Source: Cystobacter fuscus DSM 2262 (lineage in GTDB: Bacteria > Myxococcota > Myxococcia > Myxococcales > Myxococcaceae). Taken from it: a stretch of DNA of 64,000 nt. Both the position numbers and the translations under genes were made by a program. The notes under the pieces were generated by a model. It had not been told where the DNA came from. It made no database searches and worked only from the letters and a program-made list of their open reading frames with translations. Where the stretch lies: the NCBI RefSeq assembly GCF_000335475.2, contig NZ_ANAH02000018.1, positions 124,001 through 188,000 on the forward strand, in the 5' to 3' direction. Shown here one piece after another: positions 34,715 through 43,200 of the stretch. Every line of letters begins with the position of its first letter. The first letter of the stretch is position 1.

Positions 34715-36337
34715 TCAAGGGGCCCGGCGTCGGAAGGGAAGGGCTCGCCCGAGCAGCAGGAGCCCGCCGAGCACCAGGGCCGTGGGACCCAGCCAATCCC
34801 CCCAGGCGACCAGGAGGGTGGTCAGCCGCGGCGGGGGCGGCACGCTCAGCGCGAGGCTCGCGCGGTGGTCATCGGGCACCTCGGTGAGCACCTCGCCCGT
34901 GGCGCTGATGAGGGCGGAGATGCCCGAGTTGGTGACGCGCACCTGCGGCAGCCGCGTCTCGATGCTACGAAACGCCGCGTGCATCAGGTGCAGCTTGGGC
35001 CCGGGGGTCCCCTGGAACCAGGAGTCGTTGGACAGCGTCACGATGAGCTCCGCGCCCCGCCGCGCCTCCTCGGCGACGTAGCCGGGGAAGATGGACTCGT
35101 AGCAGATGAGCGGCGCGATGGTGAGTCGCCGGCCCTCGCGCAGGGTCAGCTCCAGCGCGCGTGGTCCCGGCCCCCGCTTCCAGTAGCCCGTCCACGGCAG
35201 ACGCTCGCGCAGCCACGGCGAGTCGAGTGACTCGGGCACCCACTCGGTGAGGGGAAAGAGCATCGTCTTGCGGTAGGCCGAGCGCGTCAGCTCCGCCCCG
35301 CGTCCCGGTCCCACGAACATGGCGGCGTTGTACTCGCGCTCCTGCTCGAGCTCGTAGGTGCCGAAGAGCAGGGGCACCCGGCGCTCGGAGATGTACCCAG
35401 CCAGGTCCGCGTCGAACTCGGCGCCCGCCTCGCTCTTGGGCGAGCCGTACGTCGTCGGGTACACCGTCTCGGGCCAGATGAGCAGATCCACGCCCCGGCC
35501 CTGGAGCAGCTCGTCCGAGAGCCGATAGTGCGTGTCGAGGATCATCCGCACCACCTCGTACATGCCCGTCTCCGCCGCGAGCTTGTCGTATTTGGTGATG
35601 TTCGCCTGGACGACGCCCACCTCCAGGGCGGGCTCGCGTGCCGTCTCCCGCGCCACCTGCCAGATGCGAAGCCGCCCATACCCGCTCCCCGCCAGGACGA
35701 GCACCGCCAGCACGGCCAGCGGCACCGCCACGCGCCGGGGGGCCTCCCGCGCCTCGAGCGCCTTGCCCGCGGCGAGCACGCACTCGTTGCCGATGAGCAG
35801 CAGGAAGGTGAGCCCGTGTGCTCCGGCGAGATCCGCCACTTGCCGGAGGGACTCGGAGGCGTAGAAGCCGTGGCCCAACGTCTCCGCGAAGAGCTTGGGG
35901 CACAGCCACTCGGTGCCCACGTACACGAGGGCGCTCGTGAGGGTGATGCGCCAGAAGCCGAGGGGCTCCGAGGTGGTGCGCCGCAGGTGGTGGCGCACGA
36001 GCGCGAAGACGATGAACTGCGACTCCATGAGCGGCGCCAGCAGCAACACGGCGAGCCAGCACACCGCGAGGGGCGCCTGGGAGTAGCCGTGCAGCGCCTC
36101 GGGGAACCAGCCGAAGATGGCCGCGGTGAAGGTCATGGCGAGCGCCGTGCCCGCGAGGACGGCCTCCTTCCCGGAGCGAGTGCGATCCAACACCCACAAC
36201 CAGGGGACGAGCTCCACCCAGCCGAGCGCCACCCACCGTGGCTCCAGGCGCGCGAACCAGGCGAGGAGGGCGCTACTCGCCAGGATGCCGAGCAGCGCGG
36301 GCCCCCATCGCCCCGCGCGTGCCGTCCACCCGCTCAT
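34715..36337 (-). CDS. lnt: Apolipoprotein N-acyltransferase
   Basis: A 540-residue inner-membrane enzyme that N-acylates lipoproteins. Six or more membrane segments occupy about residues 10-225, followed by a nitrilase-fold periplasmic domain. The Glu-Lys-Cys triad is visible in LIWPETVYP, YRKTMLFPL and LICYESIFP, and a last membrane helix (TALVLGGLLLLGRALPF) ends the protein. The number of lipoproteins in this window fits its role. It overlaps the preceding gene by 4 bp (ATGA). Confidence 0.93.
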   Translation of the reverse strand: MSGWTARAGRWGPALLGILASSALLAWFARLEPRWVALGWVELVPWLWVLDRTRSGKEAVLAGTALAMTFTAAIFGWFPEALHGYSQAPLAVCWLAVLLLAPLMESQFIVFALVRHHLRRTTSEPLGFWRITLTSALVYVGTEWLCPKLFAETLGHGFYASESLRQVADLAGAHGLTFLLLIGNECVLAAGKALEAREAPRRVAVPLAVLAVLVLAGSGYGRLRIWQVARETAREPALEVGVVQANITKYDKLAAETGMYEVVRMILDTHYRLSDELLQGRGVDLLIWPETVYPTTYGSPKSEAGAEFDADLAGYISERRVPLLFGTYELEQEREYNAAMFVGPGRGAELTRSAYRKTMLFPLTEWVPESLDSPWLRERLPWTGYWKRGPGPRALELTLREGRRLTIAPLICYESIFPGYVAEEARRGAELIVTLSNDSWFQGTPGPKLHLMHAAFRSIETRLPQVRVTNSGISALISATGEVLTEVPDDHRASLALSVPPPPRLTTLLVAWGDWLGPTALVLGGLLLLGRALPFRRRAP

Positions 36338-36951
36338 GGCAGGGGCTCCACTCCTTCGGGCCCCTCGGGAAGCTCCAGGACTTCCAGGGGCATGCCCGGG
36401 GGCGCCAGCTCCATCGGGACGACGCGGTTGGCGGGCAACTCCACCGGCTGTCCGTTCGAGTCGGTCGGGTGGTAGTCCGGATGGAACATGAGGATGGCCT
36501 TCACCGGCTGCCCATCATCCGTGGACTGGTAGTGGCGCACGTAGCCGGGGGGGAGCTCGAAGCCCTCGGGCACGACGAGGCCCTGCTTGAGGGGCTTGGT
36601 TCCCTGGCGGTACAGGTGGACGCCGTCCGAGGGTTCCGCGGGCTCGTCCGGTGGCGTCACGGGCTCCGGCACGGGCGGGGCCTCGGCATGGGGGAGGGGA
36701 GCGGGCGTGTTGCCCGTGCGCGGTGGCGGCGGTGGTGGACGGGTCGCCGTGACGCGCGTGGGCGCGACCCGCTCGGGCGCGGGGGAGGGGTCCTCGGGCC
36801 ACAGCAGCCACGCGCACAGGGCCGCGCAGCCGGCGGTGAAGCCGAGTGCCAGCCAGATGAGCCAGGTGCCCTGGGACGTGTTCTTCTTCTGGATGCGGGT
36901 CACGCCGTCACCATCGACGTGCCGCTCATAGGTAGGAGGCCGCGAAGCCAT
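36334..36951 (-). CDS. Single-pass membrane protein with Pro-rich region, coupled to lnt
   Basis: A 205-residue protein with an N-terminal cytoplasmic segment (MASRPPTYERHVDGDG), one membrane helix (TWLIWLALGFTAGCAALCAWLLW), a Pro/Ala/Glu-rich linker (about 55-110) and a C-terminal periplasmic region (about 115-205) with GFELPPGYVRHYQSTDDGQPVKAILMFHP broken by loops. No family was recognised. Its stop overlaps the lnt start by 4 bp, so it may act in the same process, lipoprotein maturation or envelope assembly. The start at 36951 is the first Met giving a compact N-terminus. Confidence 0.78.
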   Translation of the reverse strand: MASRPPTYERHVDGDGVTRIQKKNTSQGTWLIWLALGFTAGCAALCAWLLWPEDPSPAPERVAPTRVTATRPPPPPPRTGNTPAPLPHAEAPPVPEPVTPPDEPAEPSDGVHLYRQGTKPLKQGLVVPEGFELPPGYVRHYQSTDDGQPVKAILMFHPDYHPTDSNGQPVELPANRVVPMELAPPGMPLEVLELPEGPEGVEPLP

Positions 36952-37015
36952 TCTCGCCCCTGTTCTTCGGGCCTCGTATGCTACGGACCCCTCGCCTCCC
37001 GGGCAATCCGTCCCC

Positions 37016-37924
37016 ATGTCCTCTCCGCTCGCCGATGCCGCCACGGCGCCCGCCGCTCCGCGTCAGGCCACCCTCCCGGGCTTCCCCGTTCGCGCCTGGA
37101 CGGCACCGCAACGGTTCGCCGACGCCGTGCTCCAGGCCCTGCTCGCGGCCGCTGTGCTCGCCGCCGCGGTGCTCATCCTCTTCTTTACCTTCGATGGCGA
37201 GTCCAACCCGGCGCCTCCGTCTCGGGCTGGTGTGCTCGCGTTGCTCGCACTGGGCCTGTATGGGCTCCTCCGCCTGTTGCGCTGGCGCTCGGCCGCCACC
37301 CTCCAGGTGGAACCCGAGCGGCTCGTGCTGGAGCGTCGCGGGGACCGGTTCGAGATTCCCGTGTCCTCGGTGGAGTCCGTTCGCGGGTGGCGGTGGCCGC
37401 TGCCGGTCGCGGGGCTCGGGCTGCGGATGCGCTCGGGGAGGAGCTTCCAATACGGCGTCCAGGTGGAAGATCCGCTCCCCGTACTGGAGGCGCTCGGCCA
37501 GGAGCAGGCCCAGGCGCGCGAGGAGGCGCGGCATCCGCTCACCGCCTTCGCTCATGCCCGGGCGACGGTGATGCGTCCGGGGGCACGCCTGCTCGCGTTC
37601 AAGTTCCTCCTGTTTCCCCTCATCCCCGGCGGCATCATGTTCCGGGCCAATCAATACATCACCTACGGCGGACCGTTCGCGCAGTACCGCATGTATGGAC
37701 TCGCGCCCTACCTGCAAAGCCTCTTCACCTACTGGGTGTATTTCGGAGCGGCACTCGTCGTGTATGCCGCGCTCCTGCGCGTACCCGCGGAAGTGTTGGC
37801 ACTTGGGGGGACGTGGTTGTCTCCACGTCGCGCGCGAGGGGTCCGGCGGTTCGTGGAGATCACCTGCGCGCTGCTCTACTTCGTGGGCTCCCTCGGGCTC
37901 CTGGCGGTGCAATTCCTGTCGTGA
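37016..37924 (+). CDS. Polytopic membrane protein of unknown function
   Basis: A 302-residue protein with about five hydrophobic segments: two near residues 38-57 and 68-88, one around 198-212, and two at the end (about 238-255, 285-300). Between the second and third lies a cytosolic PH-like stretch (LQVEPERLVLERRGDRFEIPVSSVESVRGW broken by loops) resembling bacterial PH domains in membrane proteins. It is divergent from the lnt-coupled gene. No function can be given. Confidence 0.78.
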   Translation: MSSPLADAATAPAAPRQATLPGFPVRAWTAPQRFADAVLQALLAAAVLAAAVLILFFTFDGESNPAPPSRAGVLALLALGLYGLLRLLRWRSAATLQVEPERLVLERRGDRFEIPVSSVESVRGWRWPLPVAGLGLRMRSGRSFQYGVQVEDPLPVLEALGQEQAQAREEARHPLTAFAHARATVMRPGARLLAFKFLLFPLIPGGIMFRANQYITYGGPFAQYRMYGLAPYLQSLFTYWVYFGAALVVYAALLRVPAEVLALGGTWLSPRRARGVRRFVEITCALLYFVGSLGLLAVQFLS

Positions 37925-37933
37925 CATCTCCAC

Positions 37934-38617
37934 TCATGGCGCGCCGAAGTGACGACGCAGTCCCCGCTGGCCCACTGGCGTGACGATGAGTCCGCGCGAG
38001 TCGGGTTGACGCTCGACCCAGCCCAGCGCGAACACACGTGAGGCGAGCGCCGCCCCCAGTGCACCGGCGAGGTGATCCCGCCGCTCGCTCCAGTCGAGGC
38101 AGCGGTGGGCGAACTGGCGCCGCTGTTCGCGCAAGGGGGCCACTTCGATTCCAAAGGCCTCGAACCACTCCTCACCGCTCGGTGTCAGCGCGAAGGCTCG
38201 CCGCCGGAGGGAGAGGTGCCCGCCTCTCAGGAGCGCATCGGTGATGCCCATCCCGAGCCGCCCCGCGAGATGGTCATAGCAGTAGCGCGCGGCCCGGAGA
38301 TTCTCCGGCGTCGCCGACGCGCGAGGCGCCCGGACCGCCACTGTCATCAGCGCTTCCACCATGCGCGCCACGGTGGGCGTGGCGAGCCGGAACACCTTGT
38401 TGCGCCCCTGTCGGGTCGAGCGGATCAACCGGGCCTGCTCCAGCCGGCGGAGGTGCACCGTCGCCGTCGCGGGGCTCACGCCCGTGCCGAAGGCCAATTC
38501 CTTGGCGACGAGCGACCGGCCTTCCATGAGCAATTCCAACATCCGGATCCGCGTGGCATCTCCGACGGCACCCGCCAGCTCGGCGAGGTCCGGCCCCGCG
38601 TTCATCGTTCGTTCCAT
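37934..38617 (-). CDS. ArsR-type winged-helix transcriptional regulator
   Basis: A 227-residue regulator with an N-terminal ArsR/HTH_20 domain (about 8-85: LAGAVGDATRIRMLELLMEG, then VSPATATVHLRRLEQARLI) and a longer C-terminal region with RAARYCYDHLAGRLG, seen in a subgroup that lacks metal-binding cysteines of classical ArsR. It is divergent from the P450/ABM gene pair with a 62-bp gap and is therefore their likely regulator. Start ATG at 38617 was chosen; ATG at 38605 is also possible. Confidence 0.87.
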   Translation of the reverse strand: MERTMNAGPDLAELAGAVGDATRIRMLELLMEGRSLVAKELAFGTGVSPATATVHLRRLEQARLIRSTRQGRNKVFRLATPTVARMVEALMTVAVRAPRASATPENLRAARYCYDHLAGRLGMGITDALLRGGHLSLRRRAFALTPSGEEWFEAFGIEVAPLREQRRQFAHRCLDWSERRDHLAGALGAALASRVFALGWVERQPDSRGLIVTPVGQRGLRRHFGAP

Positions 38618-38679
38618 GACGAACCATTTTCTAGCACGCGGAAGGGTCAAGAAGGGCAGTGTCTCCCGGGCGAGGACCG

Positions 38680-39825
38680 ATGACTCCCCCCACAGACCCG
38701 TATCAGGCCGTCACGCACCCCGACCCCTACCCGTACTACGCGAGCTTGTGTGCTCGAGGCGGTCTGCAACGCATCGCGGGCTTCGCGCCCTGGATCGCGG
38801 CGGATGCCGCCACGGTGCGCGCCGTGCTCACGAGCGAGGCCTGCCGGGTTCGCCCCCAGGCGGAGCCCGTCCCGCCACACCTGCTCGGCTCTCCCGCTGG
38901 CGCGCTCTTCGGGCGACTCGTGCGGATGAACGATGGAGCGCCCTCCGCCGTCGTGAAACAAGCTCTGGCCGCCGCGCTTCCGACGGTGATGCGGAGCGTG
39001 GAAGCGGAAAGCCGCCGTTGGTCGGCCCGGCTCTTCTCCGAGCCCCGGCTGTCCCTCCTGCCGGAGAAGGCGCTCCAGCTTCCCGTGTTCGTGCTCGGCT
39101 CCCTGCTGGGGTTCCCGGAGGACTCCTTGGAGGAGAGCGTGCGGGAGGTGGATGCATACGTCCGTTCGGTGGCCTGGCCGGAGGCGCGCACCGAGGGCGT
39201 CCTGGGCGCCGCACGGCTCGTCGAGCGCGTGACGGCCTGTCTCCAGGGGATGCCCCGTGCACCATGCCTGCTCGGTGCCTTCTCCGCGCGGATGAGGGAG
39301 GAGGGCGGTCCACTGGATGCACTGGTTCCCAACGCGGTGGGACTTCTCACCCAGTCGTATGAGGCGACCGCCGGCCTCCTGGGGGCCGCGTTGCTCGCCT
39401 TCTCCCGGGAGCCCGCGCTGAGGGAACAACTCGATCGGGGCGAGTGCTCCATCGACGATGTGGTCCGGGAGGCGGCGCGCCACGAGTCCCCCATCCAGAA
39501 CACCCGACGCTTCGTTCACGCGCGCGCGACCGTTGCGAATCAGGAGCTGGAAGCGGGGGCGACGGTGGTCGTCGTGCTCGCCGCCGCGAACCGCGATCCC
39601 CGGGTGAATCCCCAGCCCGATGCGTTCCTCCCATGCCGCCCCGGCCGCCAGACCTTCACCTTCGGCCTGGGCGCCCATGTCTGTCCGGGCCAGGAACTCG
39701 CGGTGACGATGGTGTCCGCGGCGGTGGAGCGCGTGCTCGCGAGTGGCCTGGAACTCACCCCGCTGTCGAAGTCCATCACCTGGCGCGCATCCACCAATGC
39801 TCGCATCCTGGGAGGTCTACAATGA
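38680..39825 (+). CDS. Cytochrome P450
   Basis: A 381-residue soluble bacterial P450. The heme-thiolate loop is FTFGLGAHVCPGQELA with the ligand Cys near residue 335; the K-helix ExxR is EAARHES followed by NTRR. The I-helix motif SYEATAGLL departs from the usual AGxDT, so oxygen activation might differ or the enzyme may act on a carrier-bound or unusual substrate. Its stop overlaps the start of a small monooxygenase by 4 bp. No ferredoxin or biosynthetic gene is adjacent. Confidence 0.92.
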   Translation: MTPPTDPYQAVTHPDPYPYYASLCARGGLQRIAGFAPWIAADAATVRAVLTSEACRVRPQAEPVPPHLLGSPAGALFGRLVRMNDGAPSAVVKQALAAALPTVMRSVEAESRRWSARLFSEPRLSLLPEKALQLPVFVLGSLLGFPEDSLEESVREVDAYVRSVAWPEARTEGVLGAARLVERVTACLQGMPRAPCLLGAFSARMREEGGPLDALVPNAVGLLTQSYEATAGLLGAALLAFSREPALREQLDRGECSIDDVVREAARHESPIQNTRRFVHARATVANQELEAGATVVVVLAAANRDPRVNPQPDAFLPCRPGRQTFTFGLGAHVCPGQELAVTMVSAAVERVLASGLELTPLSKSITWRASTNARILGGLQ

Positions 39826-40166
39826 TTGCCGTCATCTTCGAGGTCTGGGCCCACGAGGACCACCGCCAGCGGTATCTCGATCTCGCCGCGGCCTTGCGGC
39901 CCCTGCTGTCGGGCATCGACGGATTCATCTCCATCGAGCGCTTCCAGAGCCTCGGCGATCCAGGCAAGTTGCTGTCACTGTCCTACTGGCGCGACGAGGC
40001 GGCGGTGGCCGAATGGCGGCGCCAGGAAGCCCACCGGGAAGCCCAGGGCGAGGGCCGGGGAGGCGTGTTCCGCGACTACCGTCTGCGCGTGGCCCATGTC
40101 GTCAGGGATTACGGCTTGACGGACCAGGCGGGAGTACCCGCGGACAGTCGCACCGTGCACGGCTGA
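39822..40166 (+). CDS. Antibiotic biosynthesis monooxygenase (ABM) family protein
   Basis: A 114-residue ferredoxin-like alpha/beta barrel protein: MIAVIFEVWAHEDHRQRYLDLAAAL at the N-terminus in two pieces, GFISIERFQSL, then SLSYWRDEAAVAEWRRQEAHREAQ, the ABM signature. These act as cofactor-free oxygenases or as heme-degrading or dimerising partners. It overlaps the P450 gene by 4 bp with GGAGGT ten bases upstream, so the two are co-translated and probably modify the same compound. Confidence 0.88.
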   Translation: MIAVIFEVWAHEDHRQRYLDLAAALRPLLSGIDGFISIERFQSLGDPGKLLSLSYWRDEAAVAEWRRQEAHREAQGEGRGGVFRDYRLRVAHVVRDYGLTDQAGVPADSRTVHG

Positions 40167-40216
40167 CCAGGAACAGCCTCGAGGACACTTTCAAGGTCCG
40201 CGGCTGCCGCGTCTGC

Positions 40217-43200
40217 TCATTCGATGGTCGACGGCAGGGAGATGATGAAGGTCGCCCCCTGGCCCTCCTGCCCATCGACACTGAGCATCCCACGGTGCCC
40301 CTGCACCACGATTTCGTAGCTCAAGGACAGGCCCAGCCCCGTTCCGACACCGGGGGGCTTCGTCGTGAAGAAGGGCTCGAAGACCCTGCTCTTCAACGCG
40401 GCCGGGAGACCCACGCCGTTGTCCTCGACCAGGATCTCCACGTTCTGGCCCTGCCTGCGTGTGCGGACGGTGACCCTGGGGACGTACTGTCCCCGGGGCA
40501 CGGAGAGTTGCCGCTCTCGAATGGCATAGAAGGCGTTGTTGAGCAGGTTGACGAGGACACGCCCGATGTCCTGCGGCACCAACTCGGCCTCGCCGGCCGC
40601 CCCGTCGTAGGCCCGCTCAAGTAACACCCCGCCTTGTTCCTCCAGCCCCTTCAGGCCATGTTGCGCCAGCTTGACGTACTCGTCCACCAACGCGTTGACG
40701 CCGGTCACCTGGCGCTCGCCGGAGGCCCCGCTCGCGTGCTGCATCATGCTGCGGATGATGTCGTCGGCTCGTTTTCCGTGCTCGAGGATCCTCTCTCCAT
40801 TGGTCAGCACATCCGCGAGCATGCTCTCGATGTCGCGCGGGGAGAACGAGGGGTTGTTCTTCAGTTCATCGAACAGCTCCCGGATGAGCTCGACGTTGAG
40901 CTCGGCGAAGTTGTTGATGAAGTTGAGTGGGTTCTTGATTTCGTGCGCGATGCCGGCGGCCAGTTGCCCCAGCGAGGCCATCTTCTCTGCCTGGACGAGC
41001 TGGAGCTGCGTCTTCCGGAGGTGCTGGAGCGCGGACTGCAGGTCCGTGTTCCTGGCCCGCAGCTCCTCGGTCCGTTTCTCCACCTTCTTCTCCATGTCGT
41101 CGTAGAGCAGCGCGTTCTGGATGGAGATGGCGATCTGGTGAGACAGCAGGCGCAGGAACTCAAGCCGCTCCTGGGTGAACGCGCCGGTGGTGAGGTTGTT
41201 CTCCAGGTACAGGATGCCCACCAGTTGCCCCTGGGTGATGAGGGGAGTGCCCAGGATGGAGCGGGGTTCGCTGCGGGTGACGTACGGGTCTCGCGTGAAG
41301 TCTCCCTCGTGGAGGGCGTCGTTGAGGATGACGCTCTCCTTCGTCCGAGCGACGTAGTTGATGAGGCCTTGCGCGATGGACGGGTAACTGTCGGCCGCCA
41401 TGGGGAGCGCCTGGGCCTCGGAAGCATTCCGCGCATCCTGGCCCGCATCCACGTGAACCGTCAGCCGTTCATCCCTCGCGAGGAGGAGGATGCCACGCTC
41501 TGCTCCGGCGTTCTCGATGACAATGCCCATCAGCTTGGAAAGGAGCTTGTCGAGCACGATCTCACTGGAGATTGCCTGACACGCCTTGACGAGGCTGATG
41601 AGATCGAGCGCACCGGAAGCCCCGGGTCTCGTGTTGCCGGAAGGAGCCGCGCTGGGTCTGGCCTCCTCCGTGTCCTCGCGCAGATGCGGGTACTTCGCGG
41701 CCAGGTCTTTCACCTTGTGTACGGCTCCCCACAACCGGTAGCCGTAATAGGCGGCGTCCAGGAGTTCGCGAGCGCGCTGCTCCTGGCCCCGTTTCCGGAA
41801 GAACCGCGCGGCCAGCTCATTCGCCAGTGCTTCCTGGTGGGGGAAGCCGTGCTTGTTGGCCAGCGCGATGGCCTGTTCGTACAGTCCCACCGCCTCGGCG
41901 TCCTTTCCGGAGAGATGGGCCTGCTCCGCGGCCACCAGGGCGTGCATGTGTGCGAAGTTCGCGGGACAGCTCTCCGCCCACTGCTTCATTTGTTTCTGAT
42001 GGGCCTCGAGCCGTGCCCAGGACTTCTGACGCTCGTCCTCGGACTGCTTCATGTAGTCCGCGGCGAGGCTGAGTGAGGTGTAGAAGATGTGTTGGGCCAC
42101 CGCTGCGTTGTTGGCGATGGCGCGGATGAGCCTCTCCGCGTTCCTCGACGCTTCGAGGGCGGCGGATGTCTCGCCGTAGTGACAAAGAACCATCGTCTTG
42201 AAGACGTAGAAGAAGCAGCTGGCCGGAGCGCTTTTGTTCGCCTGACATTGAATGAGGAACTCTTCCTCGGTCAGGCCTTCCATGCTGAAGTCCAGTCGCC
42301 CAGCCGTCATCCCGCTCAGGTTGGCGACGATGAGCTTTGTTCCCAGCAGGGAGTCCACACTGAACTGGTTCTTGATCTTCTCATTGAACAGAAGGAACTG
42401 TTGCTGGTCTGCTCGCACCTGGGAGAGCAGTCTGCCCTCCTGGAGTTGGTAGAGTATTCTGGAGATGAGGGAGAACCCCGCGTACCTCAACTCACCCGAT
42501 TCGAGCCCTGCCCGGTAACTGACGTCGTGCAAGGCATAAGCGGTTCGGAGATGCTCCACCCAGGGGGCCAGGTTGTTTGCGATGAGGAAGCTCACCCTGC
42601 ACTTGCTCGCGGGATTGTTGAGTCGCTCGCTCAGCTTCAGCCCCAGCAATCCGAACTGGTAGCCGGAGCGGTACTGGCCCGTCATGACATCGAGAATGAA
42701 CCCATAGCTGGCGAATACGTCCAAGGACTCTGTGTGCGGTCCGTACCGGAGCTGTAGGTTCATCGACTTGAGGAGGAGCAGCGTATACAGCGTCTGATCC
42801 AGAAGGTACGCGGTGGCCAGAGCGGTTCCCAGGAGCCTCGTCATGCTGCTGGCGTGGGGATCAGACATTGGAGGCAGCTGTAACAGCGAGGAGGGGTCAC
42901 GGCCCCCCAGGTTCTTCTGGACCTCGGCGAACTCCGCCTGCATGGCCGCCGTCGCGTCGCCCTCTGGGAGTCCGATGCCCAGGAGCGCGAGACCATTCCG
43001 GGCTTCCTTGAGGGCCTCTTGGTGCCTGGCCAACATCGCGAACTGGATCACCAGCATCTGGTGGATGTGGGCCTTCTCGATTGGCGTCCGTGCGCGTTCC
43101 AACGCTCGCCGGAGGAGCGGTTCGGATCTATCATGATTGCCATTCAACCGCTCGAGTTCGCCGAGCTCCCGGTGCAGGTGAATGGTCTCCTCGTAGTGCT

